Shown one piece after another: positions 23,641-31,947 of a stretch of DNA of 32,574 nucleotides. This DNA comes from an uncultured Lachnospiraceae bacterium. Its GTDB lineage: Bacteria; Bacillota; Clostridia; Lachnospirales; Lachnospiraceae. The translations under genes and the position numbers were made by a program. Position 1 is the stretch's first letter, and each line of letters opens with the position of its first letter. The notes under the pieces were generated by a model. It was not told the origin of the DNA and did no database searches. It saw only the letters and a program-made list of their open reading frames with translations. The stretch spans positions 1-32,574 of the forward strand of contig CATLCV010000037.1 of NCBI GenBank assembly GCA_949893755.1. The letters are read 5' to 3'.

Positions 23641-24021
23641 ATGGAGGTACAAATGAAAAGGATAAGAAACTGCGCATTTATTGTAGTGCTGCTGATTTTC
23701 TTATTATCGGGAAGTATGAGAGAGGCATATCTTCGAGTAGAAATTCTATCTAAGGACGAAGAAGAATTAACATTGACTGTGAGGGTGGTTGATTTCGGTG
23801 CTTATCCTGATGTTACGAAAGGACGTATCCCAGTTGGAACAGAAGGCGAGATAGATTGTTCCAATTTGATGATTACAGGTCCGCTGATGTTCTTCATAAT
23901 GGAAGGTTCTGAAAGGATTGTTTCTTATGTGGATACCGGACAGACAGATTTTCCTATTACCATCTATAGTTTGGAAAATACACATTATTTTGATGAACGA
24001 ATGGAGAGTCATACAAAGTAA
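23641..24021 (+). CDS. Small membrane-anchored or secreted protein of unknown function
   Basis: About 126 residues. A basic start (MEVQMKRIRN) followed by CAFIVVLLIFLLSGSM forms a signal peptide or anchor; there is no lipobox Cys at its end. The mature part contains ELTLTVRVVDFGAYPDVTKG and DTGQTDFPITIYSLENTHYF and is probably beta-rich. ATG 23641 is preceded by AAGGAG; ATG 23653 is an alternative, with GAGGT just upstream, and the open frame extends back to 23539. No family recognised. It faces away from the DUF4869 operon and ends before a long hairpin at 24044. Confidence 0.6.
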   Translation: MEVQMKRIRNCAFIVVLLIFLLSGSMREAYLRVEILSKDEEELTLTVRVVDFGAYPDVTKGRIPVGTEGEIDCSNLMITGPLMFFIMEGSERIVSYVDTGQTDFPITIYSLENTHYFDERMESHTK

Positions 24022-24043
24022 CCGCTTACGGAAGGAAATATCA

Positions 24044-24140
24044 GAACTGCCGGAAAATGACATGTATACACAATATCTTGCTTTGATATCCAGCAAAATA
24101 CGCCATATAGTGCAGACAAACAGGCATTTTCCGACAGTTC
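24044..24140. repeat. Long imperfect inverted repeat between convergent genes
   Basis: GAACTGCCGGAAAATG (24044-24059) pairs with CATTTTCCGACAGTTC (24125-24140) with one mismatch, enclosing 65 bases. The right arm with its flank (24116-24137) nearly repeats 4419-4439. It lies between the small membrane protein gene and the convergent GH43 gene and may serve as a terminator. The remaining sequence to 24223 shows no gene. Confidence 0.55.
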
Positions 24141-24223
24141 TATACTTTCAAATGATAGATTCCGATCATAAAAAATTCAGTAGCAGCGCAATCGCTTTCG
24201 ATAGATGGGGCAGTTCTTTAATT

Positions 24224-25285
24224 CTACTCATATTCTTCGATCGTCCACTCATCCCGCCATTCGATCCTCACCTGGTCTCCGTCAAATTTCAGCGGGAGCC
24301 ATACATAATCGGAGACAGACGAATTGATCTTCATATCCTCCGCGTCCTCCGCTGTGAATACAAATTCCACCTCCGGGTCAAAGATCCGCCGGAATTTTTC
24401 CTGGATCCTGTCGGAAAACGCTCCTGTTTCATATCCTTCCATCCGGCAGATCTCCGGCTTCCAGCGGTCCGCCAGCGCGATATACAGATCCTTCTTTCCC
24501 GGATGGCGGAACACAGAAGTGATCTGGGAATTGAAGGAGGTCTTCGAGCTGTCATCCACATGGGGATCGCCCAACATCTCATAAGGGCCGTTCCAGTCCG
24601 CAGCCTTTGCCGCCTCTGACGGATTGGAGTAATATCCGGTCGTACCGGACGTAATGAGATAGTGCAGTCCGTTCCGGATAAAATGCGCAGGCGCTTCCCG
24701 TGCCTCCGGCGGCGCCGTATGCGGAAAATGTTCCGTATAGGTTCCTGCCGTATCCGTATAGTCCTCATTGAGCTCTGCCACGTAGATACAGGTATGAGGT
24801 TTCTGGCTGATGAGATATCCCTTCTTTGTCTCCGGGTCCACCTGCAGATCAAAGTCCCCGACCTCCAGCCCGCAGGGGTTCAGCCTCGGATTCACCATCA
24901 CATAGGGACCTAAAACGGAATCTGCTGTCAGCACCGCAAAGCAGGGCGGCTCTCCCATAATTTTCAGCCATGCCGCGTATTTTTTTGTTTTTTCATTGAA
25001 AATGATGTGGGGTCGGTCCATCATGGCCGCGGGATGGAGCGGCGACGAGGTGTCCTCCGGGTCCGGCGGAATGATGATCCCCTCATTTTTCCAATTGTAC
25101 AGATCCTTGGAGGAATAACAGCGCACGCCCCAGTGCCAGATGTGATCCTTTCCGGTCGTCTTTTCCTTATTTTCTCCGTACCAGTAAAATGTGTCCCCTA
25201 CCGTTATGATACTGCCCCCGTGTGCCTGAATCCGGTTTCCGTCCGTGTCAAGCCAGACCCGGCCGGGTGTGATGGAATGATACAT
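24224..25285 (-). CDS. Glycoside hydrolase family 43-type enzyme
   Basis: A 353-residue five-bladed propeller enzyme with no signal peptide, so cytoplasmic. Motifs: VWLDTDGNRIQAHGGS and FYWYGENKE in the first blade, RPHIIFNEKTKKYAAW, GDFDLQVDPETKKGYLI (probable pKa-modulating Asp), and PEAREAPAHF with LITSGTTGY (probable general acid Glu in EAPA). GH43 enzymes cleave arabinosides, xylosides or galactans; which applies here cannot be read from sequence. The start follows GAGGAGG. It is the second gene of an operon with the GPH symporter, 70 bases after it, which fits uptake followed by intracellular hydrolysis. Confidence 0.85.
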   Translation of the reverse strand: MYHSITPGRVWLDTDGNRIQAHGGSIITVGDTFYWYGENKEKTTGKDHIWHWGVRCYSSKDLYNWKNEGIIIPPDPEDTSSPLHPAAMMDRPHIIFNEKTKKYAAWLKIMGEPPCFAVLTADSVLGPYVMVNPRLNPCGLEVGDFDLQVDPETKKGYLISQKPHTCIYVAELNEDYTDTAGTYTEHFPHTAPPEAREAPAHFIRNGLHYLITSGTTGYYSNPSEAAKAADWNGPYEMLGDPHVDDSSKTSFNSQITSVFRHPGKKDLYIALADRWKPEICRMEGYETGAFSDRIQEKFRRIFDPEVEFVFTAEDAEDMKINSSVSDYVWLPLKFDGDQVRIEWRDEWTIEEYE

Positions 25286-25306
25286 AAGCGTCCTCCTCGT
25301 ATAGCA

Positions 25307-25328
25307 GCATCTGGCCGAAACCAGATGC
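25307..25328. repeat. Stem-loop between symporter and GH43 genes
   Basis: GCATCTGG (25307-25314) and CCAGATGC (25321-25328) form a perfect eight-base stem with a six-base loop. There is no U-run, so an mRNA-processing or stability hairpin within the operon is likelier than a terminator. Confidence 0.5.
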
Positions 25329-25355
25329 CTGATATAAAATTGACAGATTCCTCAT

Positions 25356-26735
25356 TTACTTTTCACTGCGATTCTCTTCTTTCCTTCTTGCTAATTCCGC
25401 CAGCACCTCTGCTTCCTCTTCATCATATTTGTACACGACCTTAAAGCTGAGGATCACGATCACCAGCAGGATCACCGGAAGCCATGCGAACATGAAGGAA
25501 ATTCCAAAAACGGTCGCGGAATTCTGCGCTTCATTTGCAACGTAGCCGGTCAGTGCGAGGATCCAGCCCACCATACCTGCCGCCAGTCCGTTGCTGATCT
25601 TCTGAGAAAAAGAAACGATTGCTGAGCCCATTCCCTCGATCCGCTTGTTGGTCAGATATTCGCCGTAATCCACCGCATCCGCCGCAAGTGTGTTGATCGG
25701 TACGGACAGGGGGCCGGTTGCAAGCGCGCTGATCACGGTTCCCACTGCAAGCACCGGTACATTCGCTGTCAGCGCGGCGATCCCGCGCAGGATATTTCCA
25801 AGGATCTGCCCTGTCGCTCCGATGTAAATGCTTTTCTTCTTTCCAAAGAATTTCAGAGAAAGGCCGGACAGGAACATGATGCCAAGGATCGTCGGGATCA
25901 GGTTCACCATATTCAGCGATGTGGTCAGCATGACATCATTCATGACATAGGTGTAAAAATAGGTCTGCGAACCGGAATTGATCTGTACCGCAAAGTTTAC
26001 GAAAACGGTCATTGCAAGTGCAAAGATAAAATATTTATTCTGTACAAAGTTCTTAACGCTTTCTACAAACGACATGTTCTCCTCTTTTTTTGCAGCGGAT
26101 TCAACAGACTGCACATGCTCTTTTGTCAGGGCAAAGGAGAGCAGAAGCCCAACCGTCGTAATAATACCGTAAACGATGAAGATTGTCCTCCATGCTTTCA
26201 GGTCTCCGCCCAATGCGAACAAAAACGGGAAGGTCACGGATATTCCAAGGATCGTACCGCCCAGACCAAAGATCAGGGAATATCTTGCCAGCGCGCCCCG
26301 GCTTGGGCCATCCTGTGTCATCAGCGGCATCAGCGCATTTTTCGCCACGCCTACGATCGTATATAAGACGGATATAAACAGGTTGTATGTCACAAATGCA
26401 TAGATCATCTTCATGGTGTCGGATCCATTTGCCGGAATCCAGAAGATCAGTGCCAGTGCCAGACCTGTCGGCACGCTCATCCATAGCAGCCAGGGTCTTG
26501 CCTTCCCCCACCTGGTCCTCGTCCGGTCGATCAGGCTTCCCGCAAGCAGGTCGGAGATCCCGTCAAATAAACGGGAGATAAAAAACATCGTTCCGACCAT
26601 CCCCGCCGCCAGACCTACGCTGTCCGTGTAAAACATGGTCAGGACCGCTCCCAGGATGGCATTCATTGTCCCCGGCAGTTCCCCCAGTCCGTAACCCAGC
26701 TTTTCAGCAAATGTAGTCTTGTGCATCTTTTCCAT
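25356..26735 (-). CDS. GPH-family sugar:cation symporter
   Basis: A 459-residue, 12-helix symporter. EKLGYGLGELPGTMNA opens the first helix, and FDGISDLLAGSLIDRT followed by RWGKARPW is the diagnostic loop of the glycoside-pentoside-hexuronide family. The C-terminal tail is charged and cytoplasmic. The start ATG 26735 follows GAGAGGT. It is divergent from an AraC gene and followed by GH43, so it probably imports the oligosaccharide or glycoside cleaved by GH43. A TATACT -10 lies on the minus strand at 26823-26828. AraC-type elements lie at 26876-26931. Confidence 0.9.
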   Translation of the reverse strand: MEKMHKTTFAEKLGYGLGELPGTMNAILGAVLTMFYTDSVGLAAGMVGTMFFISRLFDGISDLLAGSLIDRTRTRWGKARPWLLWMSVPTGLALALIFWIPANGSDTMKMIYAFVTYNLFISVLYTIVGVAKNALMPLMTQDGPSRGALARYSLIFGLGGTILGISVTFPFLFALGGDLKAWRTIFIVYGIITTVGLLLSFALTKEHVQSVESAAKKEENMSFVESVKNFVQNKYFIFALAMTVFVNFAVQINSGSQTYFYTYVMNDVMLTTSLNMVNLIPTILGIMFLSGLSLKFFGKKKSIYIGATGQILGNILRGIAALTANVPVLAVGTVISALATGPLSVPINTLAADAVDYGEYLTNKRIEGMGSAIVSFSQKISNGLAAGMVGWILALTGYVANEAQNSATVFGISFMFAWLPVILLVIVILSFKVVYKYDEEEAEVLAELARRKEENRSEK

Positions 26736-26875
26736 TTTCTTACCTCTCTTCCTGAATTTTCACGCGGACTGTGCGATTAGACAGGCTTTCTGCACTCGCC
26801 GCTGTTTTCCTGTGATGGGTCAAGTATAGCAGGGGAATCCTCTGAAAAACAGAGTCTCCGGCGACACGCATAGAT

Positions 26876-26934
26876 GGGTTTTGCGACATCCTCTCGTGTC
26901 GTGATTGACAATCCATGATGTCGTATTTTATACT
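26876..26934 (+). promoter_or_regulatory. AraC promoter with two GACAT-type operator elements
   Basis: TTGACA (26905-26910), then TATACT (26929-26934) with an 18-base spacer, reads toward the AraC gene at 26990. ATGTCGTATTTTAT (26918-26931) overlaps spacer and -10, the place for autorepression. GGGTTTTGCGACAT (26876-26889) lies upstream, between the two divergent promoters. The two GACAT cores face each other. Confidence 0.6.
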
Positions 26935-26989
26935 TGTAACACGATCCGTTAACTGTTCAACCCCCACCGAAATCATAAGGAGCAAGAGC

Positions 26990-28033
26990 ATGACATTCAA
27001 AGACGCATTTCCCCAGCAGATAAAAATGATCCCCTTGGAAAATACCTTCAAGCAGCTTCACGAACAATTTCCGGAGCGGAACCTGCAGCTCCCCCATTCC
27101 GGTGAATATGTGAGTGATATCTTAAAGCTGGCCGCACAAAAATCCGGCAGCTCCTTTCCGAATAAGCTTCTGGAAAACCGTCTGGAAGAGGACCTGTTTT
27201 TCCGCAGCGGATTTGATACAGAGCTGTACCGGCACCTGCGCTACCTTCCCGCCAACTGGCATTCCCATTCCTTCCTGGAGGTGGTCTGCGTGGTGGAGGG
27301 ACAGGCGGTCAACTACATCCAGGATCAGGAGCTGCATATGTGCAAGGGCGACATCTGCATCATAGCCCCGGAGACCGTACATGCCATCAGTGCATTTTCG
27401 GATGACTGCATCATCATCAATATCGTGCTGAGGACCAGCACCTTCGAAAAAGTATTTTTCGGGGTATTATCCGATAATGACGTGCTGTCGGATTTTTTTA
27501 CACATACGCTGTATCATTCGAAAACTCACCCTTACCTGTTTTTCCGCACGGGCGGGGATCCGGAGGTCTTTGATTTTGTATTCTATGCTTACCGGGAATT
27601 TCTGAAAAATCATCAGTATAAGGAGCGTTTCCTGAATAACATCGTGGGCGCGTTTTTTATCGTCCTGCTCCGCAACCACGGCTCCAATGTGATCGTGCCG
27701 GAGGCGGACTCCCAGGGGCATGATGAAAATGTAGTATTCATTTTGAAATATATGCAGGAAAATTATACGACGATCTCTTTGAAGGAGCTGGCGGATTTTT
27801 TCAATTACAGTGAGCGGCAGATCCAACGGATCATCAAGAGCTGCACCGGGATGAGCTTCAGCCAGAATATCCAGAAGCTGAAAATGAAGCAGGCCGCACG
27901 GCTGCTGATGAATCCGGATCTGTCCGTTTCGGCCATTGCGGAAGAGCTGGGATATATGGATTCCGGGAATTTCCGGCATATTTTCAAAAAATATTACGGG
28001 ATGACTCCGGCGGAATACCGGGAGCAGAAATAA
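26990..28033 (+). CDS. AraC-family regulator (first of tandem pair)
   Basis: A 347-residue regulator. The N-terminal cupin-like sensor contains RHLRYLPANWHSHSFLEVVCVVEG (quoted in part), MCKGDICIIAPETVHA and LRTSTFEKVF. The C-terminal AraC DNA-binding domain spans about residues 250-347 (ISLKELADFFNYSERQIQR, then FRHIFKKYYGMTPAEYRE). The start ATG 26990 has AAGGAG upstream; the frame is open back to 26915 but would begin inside the promoter. It is paralogous to the next gene along its whole length. It is divergent from the GPH/GH43 operon and is the likely controller of it. Confidence 0.89.
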   Translation: MTFKDAFPQQIKMIPLENTFKQLHEQFPERNLQLPHSGEYVSDILKLAAQKSGSSFPNKLLENRLEEDLFFRSGFDTELYRHLRYLPANWHSHSFLEVVCVVEGQAVNYIQDQELHMCKGDICIIAPETVHAISAFSDDCIIINIVLRTSTFEKVFFGVLSDNDVLSDFFTHTLYHSKTHPYLFFRTGGDPEVFDFVFYAYREFLKNHQYKERFLNNIVGAFFIVLLRNHGSNVIVPEADSQGHDENVVFILKYMQENYTTISLKELADFFNYSERQIQRIIKSCTGMSFSQNIQKLKMKQAARLLMNPDLSVSAIAEELGYMDSGNFRHIFKKYYGMTPAEYREQK

Positions 28034-28080
28034 ATGCTCTTTGCGTGAAGCAGAACCATAAATGATTGAAGCTGAGCCTG

Positions 28081-28102
28081 TACGACATAGAAAAACAGAC
28101 AT
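28081..28102 (+). promoter_or_regulatory. GACAT-type elements before the second AraC gene
   Basis: TACGACAT (28081-28088) and AAAAACAGACAT (28091-28102) are direct repeats with GACAT cores 14 bases apart, ending 11 bases before the ATG at 28114. The second matches the elements at 31778 and 31856. Confidence 0.5.
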
Positions 28103-28113
28103 GGAGAATAACT

Positions 28114-29199
28114 ATGAAGCAAATCCCTTTGACAGAAGAAGAGCAGAAGCTAAAAAACATTTTCCAAACCCATACCGATATTTTAAGCCGTCCTTTTTTT
28201 CAGCCTGCGTTAGCGGAATTATCTGAAAAGTGCGGCACAGATCTGGCGCATCTGCTGCCGATCTCCCTGGATGAAAGGCTGATGGAAAACGCTGTTTTCG
28301 GGGAGACAGAGGATACCGCGATCCTGCGGCATCTCCGTTATCTCCCGGCAATGTATCACGAGCATACCTTTTTTGAAATGATCTATGTATTTGAGGGGAC
28401 TTGTACCAATTATATCAACGATCCCCCCTGCACGTTAAAAAAGGGAGATTTATGCCTGATCGCTCCTGATACCCTCCATGCGCTGGCGGCATTTTCGGAT
28501 GAGGCGGTCGTTTACAATTTTATGATCCGGACAAGTACCTTTGAGCAGGTGTACCGGCGTTTTCTCTGCACCGACAATGCATTGAATGATTTTTTCATGC
28601 AGGCATTGTATGTCAAACGCCGCAATGCCTCCCTGATCTTTCACACCGGAGACGATGTGTCTCTTCGGGATTTTATGAAATACACATGTCAGGAATATGA
28701 AAAGCAGGAAAAATATTGGCCGCAGATGGTCAATAATCTGCTGCACGCAATTTTTATCCTGCTTCTGCGCCGCCATGAAGAAGATATCGAACTGCCGGGC
28801 ACACCTGACCTCAAAGTGCTGGATGAAGTCGTTGATATTTTACATGATATCCATACAAATTATCATGAAGTCACCCTTGGCAGGCTGGCAAAAAAATTCA
28901 ACTACAGCGAGCGGCATATTTCCCGGCTATTAAAAGAACAGACCGGGATGAATTTCCATGACATTGTACGGGAATTCCGGCTCCGGCAGGCGGCCGGCCT
29001 GTTGGCCAATCCGAATCTTTCCTTAGCTGATATCGTGGAACAGGTCGGGTATTCCGATGTGAGCAGCTTTGTCCGTATTTTCAAAAAGCAGTACGGGAGG
29101 ACCCCTGCTGACTATCGGAAAACCCATGCTTTTCCGGCAGCCACAGTACCGAAGGATCCAGATTCCCTATCGTCCGGCAGCCGGTGCAGCACATCATAG
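28114..29199 (+). CDS. AraC-family regulator (second of tandem pair)
   Basis: A 361-residue regulator paralogous to the preceding one: RHLRYLPAMYHEHTFFEMIY, LKKGDLCLIAPDTLHALAAF and IRTSTFEQVY align with its sensor. The C-terminal helix-turn-helix domain contains VTLGRLAKKFNYSERHISR and FVRIFKKQYGRTPADYRKT. About 23 residues follow the usual end of the family, possibly because the original stop was lost. The start ATG 28114 is preceded by GGAG. It ends 17 bases before the convergent oxidoreductase gene. It may act with or against its twin on the shared GACAT elements. Confidence 0.88.
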   Translation: MKQIPLTEEEQKLKNIFQTHTDILSRPFFQPALAELSEKCGTDLAHLLPISLDERLMENAVFGETEDTAILRHLRYLPAMYHEHTFFEMIYVFEGTCTNYINDPPCTLKKGDLCLIAPDTLHALAAFSDEAVVYNFMIRTSTFEQVYRRFLCTDNALNDFFMQALYVKRRNASLIFHTGDDVSLRDFMKYTCQEYEKQEKYWPQMVNNLLHAIFILLLRRHEEDIELPGTPDLKVLDEVVDILHDIHTNYHEVTLGRLAKKFNYSERHISRLLKEQTGMNFHDIVREFRLRQAAGLLANPNLSLADIVEQVGYSDVSSFVRIFKKQYGRTPADYRKTHAFPAATVPKDPDSLSSGSRCSTS

Positions 29200-29216
29200 A
29201 AGCCGGGGCGTCATTC

Positions 29217-30350
29217 TTATAAAGAGATCCATTGTTCTTTGCAGGCACTTTCATATATTTTTTCTGCCAGCAACATACTTCGGCAGCCGGCACGGAAGTC
29301 CGCGTAAACCCTTCCTTCATCCTCCATGCCAAAATATCCATAGAACTGCCGGAATCCATGGGAGATCGCGTCCGCAAACCCTTCCGTGTGCCCGGCCGGA
29401 TATCCGGCAAAGCATAGATTTTCCTCTTCCATGATCTCCGCATCTTTTCTTAATAGCGAAGTCATTTCACCGCGCCTTCCGATCGTACATTCCTCCGGCT
29501 TTTCCAGATTCCAGCCAAACGAAGCCTGTGTCCCGTCCAGATTCATCCACAGCTCATTCTTCCTTCCGGCGCACATCTGTGAAAACATGGCATTCCCTAC
29601 AGCGCCGTCCTCCATGCAGAACAGAACATTTGCAATATCCTCCGTATCGACGGAAATCGGCTTTAATTCCACATTATCAACCGACTTCTGAAAGGTCTCA
29701 CAGCCTCCCTGTCTCTGCATGCGAACGGGATACTGTGTCTTAAACTGCGCCAAAACGGCCGTAATCTTTTTATTGCTTAAATGCTCTACGAGGTCAAACC
29801 AGTGTGAACCCAAATCCGCGACTACTCTTGTCTTTCCCGAATTTTCGGACAGCATCCTCCACGTAAAATCCGTCTTTTTGAACAAACAGTCCTGCCTGTA
29901 TCCGCCCTCGGCTAAAATAAGATCTCCCAGCTCTCCCTTTTTTATCCGAGATCTCATTTCCCTGACAACAGGATAGAAACGGTTGCAGTAATTGATAAAA
30001 TTCGGGATATTCTTCTTTTCCGCTATTTCTGATAATTGCTCCGCTTCCTCCAACGACCACGTAAACGGCTTTTCACAAACTACCGCGATCTCCCTGTTTA
30101 ATGCTTCCATCGCCACTGGAAAATGCAGTCTGTTTGGTGTACAGATATGTACTGCATCCAGTTTTTCTTTTGCAAACATCTCATGATAGTCTTTATACAC
30201 AGCCGCATCCTGTATCCAGTTCTGCTTCGCAGACAGATCAGCCGCATCGCACACAGCGGCAATCTCCACATTTCCCAATCTGCGGAGCGCATCTATATGC
30301 GCGATCCCTATAAATCCCATCCCGACTATTCCGACCCTGAATTTTTTCAT
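29217..30350 (-). CDS. Gfo/Idh/MocA-family NAD(P)-dependent oxidoreductase
   Basis: A 377-residue enzyme with an N-terminal Rossmann fold (VGIVGMGFIGIAHIDAL, residues about 6-22), the family motif VCEKPFTWSLEEA (about residues 91-103) and the C-terminal sheet domain with DLGSHWFDLVEHL. Family members oxidise or reduce sugars, inositols and glycosides. The ATG at 30350 lies two bases beyond the upstream isomerase stop and is preceded by AGGGAG, so the genes are coupled. With the isomerase and VOC protein it suggests oxidative sugar or glycoside catabolism; the substrate is not identifiable. Confidence 0.88.
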   Translation of the reverse strand: MKKFRVGIVGMGFIGIAHIDALRRLGNVEIAAVCDAADLSAKQNWIQDAAVYKDYHEMFAKEKLDAVHICTPNRLHFPVAMEALNREIAVVCEKPFTWSLEEAEQLSEIAEKKNIPNFINYCNRFYPVVREMRSRIKKGELGDLILAEGGYRQDCLFKKTDFTWRMLSENSGKTRVVADLGSHWFDLVEHLSNKKITAVLAQFKTQYPVRMQRQGGCETFQKSVDNVELKPISVDTEDIANVLFCMEDGAVGNAMFSQMCAGRKNELWMNLDGTQASFGWNLEKPEECTIGRRGEMTSLLRKDAEIMEEENLCFAGYPAGHTEGFADAISHGFRQFYGYFGMEDEGRVYADFRAGCRSMLLAEKIYESACKEQWISL

Positions 30351-30351
30351 T

Positions 30352-31191
30352 TTATAGCAGCTCCCTTCGCAATATATATTCTGCTCCCCTTTTTAAATCT
30401 TCGGACAGCACCTTTCCTTTCGCGGGCTGGTCCTGGTCTATCATCAGCCCATGCTCCATAAGGTTCAGCCGGGGCAGAAGCTCCAGCACTTCCTTTGTCG
30501 GAAGCGCACCGTCTCCGATCGCCGCAAATGCGTCATCCTTCGGCACTTCTGCGAATCCTTTTATAAAATCCTTCAAATGCACGGAACAGATCCGTTCCGG
30601 ATATTTTTTCATAAATGCCGGCACATCGCTTCCGCCATACATCTGCCAGCCCACATCCAGCTGCAGGCTGATCTGCTCATCTGTATTCTTTAAAAAATAA
30701 TCCATAAAAGTGCCGGTATCATCCGCGGGAAGAAACTCCATATAGTGATTATGATAGCCGAGTGTTACTCCGGTTCCATCCATGATTTCTTTCGTTTTGT
30801 TCATCAGTTGGATGGCTGATTCGGTCTTTTCCATCGTGTCGAATTCCAGGCTGGTCATAAAACGGGTAATGCCGGTTCTTTCCGCAAAACCGAGCAGTTC
30901 TTCGCATCCTGACTCCACCGGTGTGCCGAATAAAAATCCTGCATGCATGGAAGAAATTTCAAGCCCCATTTCCCTTAGCCGGGGCAGATATTCCTTTACT
31001 TTTTCTTCGTTCCACAAAATTGTTTTCAAAAAGGAAGGCACCGGGCTGTCCGGCTGCAATGCCGTATCCTCTCTAAATGCGTATAATGGTTCTACCGCGG
31101 TGAATCCGATATCTGCCAGCTTTTGCATGGTTCCCCAGAAGTCCCCGCCAAGCTCCATTGCAAGTCCAAATAATCCACATCCTAATTTCAT
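30352..31191 (-). CDS. Sugar isomerase/epimerase, xylose-isomerase-like TIM barrel
   Basis: A 279-residue metal-dependent TIM-barrel enzyme of the sugar phosphate isomerase/epimerase (AP endonuclease 2-like) superfamily. Metal-ligand segments are visible: TLGYHNHYMEFLP, SLQLDVGWQMYGG and ICSVHLKDFIKG. The N-terminus MKLGCGLFGLAMELGG starts directly in the first strand, supporting ATG 31191, which has GGAGG upstream. It is the middle gene of the VOC-isomerase-oxidoreductase operon. Related proteins epimerise or eliminate oxidised sugars; its true reaction is unknown. Confidence 0.87.
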   Translation of the reverse strand: MKLGCGLFGLAMELGGDFWGTMQKLADIGFTAVEPLYAFREDTALQPDSPVPSFLKTILWNEEKVKEYLPRLREMGLEISSMHAGFLFGTPVESGCEELLGFAERTGITRFMTSLEFDTMEKTESAIQLMNKTKEIMDGTGVTLGYHNHYMEFLPADDTGTFMDYFLKNTDEQISLQLDVGWQMYGGSDVPAFMKKYPERICSVHLKDFIKGFAEVPKDDAFAAIGDGALPTKEVLELLPRLNLMEHGLMIDQDQPAKGKVLSEDLKRGAEYILRRELL

Positions 31192-31208
31192 TTTTTCATG
31201 TCCTCCTT

Positions 31209-31715
31209 TTATATATCATTTCCTGTGATCTGTAACGAATCTGCCGTATATTCCATCAGTTCAAACTTATTTCCTTCGGGATCATGCAGCCAGCACTGCC
31301 ATGTCCCGTCCACCCCTTTTCTCAGAGGTGTGTCCGGATATACGCCGTTCTTTTCTAAATTAGAAAGGACGGCCCGAATATCTTCTACCTCTAAGCTGAA
31401 ATGCTGATAACCGTAAGCCTTCTCCATTTTCGGCATTTCTTCCTTTTCTTCATATTGGTAGAAAAACTCCAGATATTGATGCGGTGACATTTCCAGATAC
31501 GTCAGCCATTTTTCTGTCCCTCTCTTTTTCAGCATGGCCGCAAATTCATTCAATTCCTCCGGGATAGTCCCTGCACAATCATCAAGCAGTTTTTCATATG
31601 CCTGTGAAAAGGTCAATGTAAACTTCTTTTTCATTCCCAAAAGATCGCAGTAAAAATGCAATATGGCATCCATATCTTTTACATCAAATCCCAAATGTGA
31701 AATTCCTTTTATCAT
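31209..31715 (-). CDS. VOC-family (glyoxalase-like) protein
   Basis: A 168-residue protein with two beta-alpha-beta-beta-beta modules. Metal-site candidates are His7 (ISHLGFDVKDMDA), Glu in YLEFFY, His in YGYQHFSLEVEDI and Glu in NKFELMEYT, the H/E pattern of active VOC enzymes. Start ATG 31715 follows GAGGAGGT. It is the first gene of the operon with isomerase and oxidoreductase, so a role as an epimerase, isomerase or lyase on a sugar-derived intermediate is plausible. Function by sequence alone is open. Confidence 0.83.
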   Translation of the reverse strand: MIKGISHLGFDVKDMDAILHFYCDLLGMKKKFTLTFSQAYEKLLDDCAGTIPEELNEFAAMLKKRGTEKWLTYLEMSPHQYLEFFYQYEEKEEMPKMEKAYGYQHFSLEVEDIRAVLSNLEKNGVYPDTPLRKGVDGTWQCWLHDPEGNKFELMEYTADSLQITGNDI

Positions 31716-31777
31716 ATCGTACCTCCTCGTGTTTTTTCTTGACTCTATTTTACATACTCACCTCTCACTGCGGAATT

Positions 31778-31869
31778 GTGAAAACAGACATCCGGGACGT
31801 GAAAAACCGACATGCTCTTATGCTTGAATCCTTTTGTCTGCTTTTCTGCCCCTTGATGTCTGTTTTTAC
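31778..31869. promoter_or_regulatory. Three GACAT-type AraC elements in the divergent intergenic region
   Basis: GTGAAAACAGACAT (31778-31791), GTGAAAAACCGACAT (31799-31813) and the inverted copy ATGTCTGTTTTTAC (31856-31869) lie between the VOC operon and the transporter gene. The two direct copies are 22 bases apart, two helical turns. The inverted copy sits just upstream of the -35 position for TATACT (31896-31901), which reads toward the transporter. Confidence 0.6.
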
Positions 31870-31947
31870 TATTTCTTTTTCTGTGGTTTCTTCGATATAC
31901 TTTCTGAATAGTTACTTTGAATATATACCTCAGGAGGAATTTGATCC

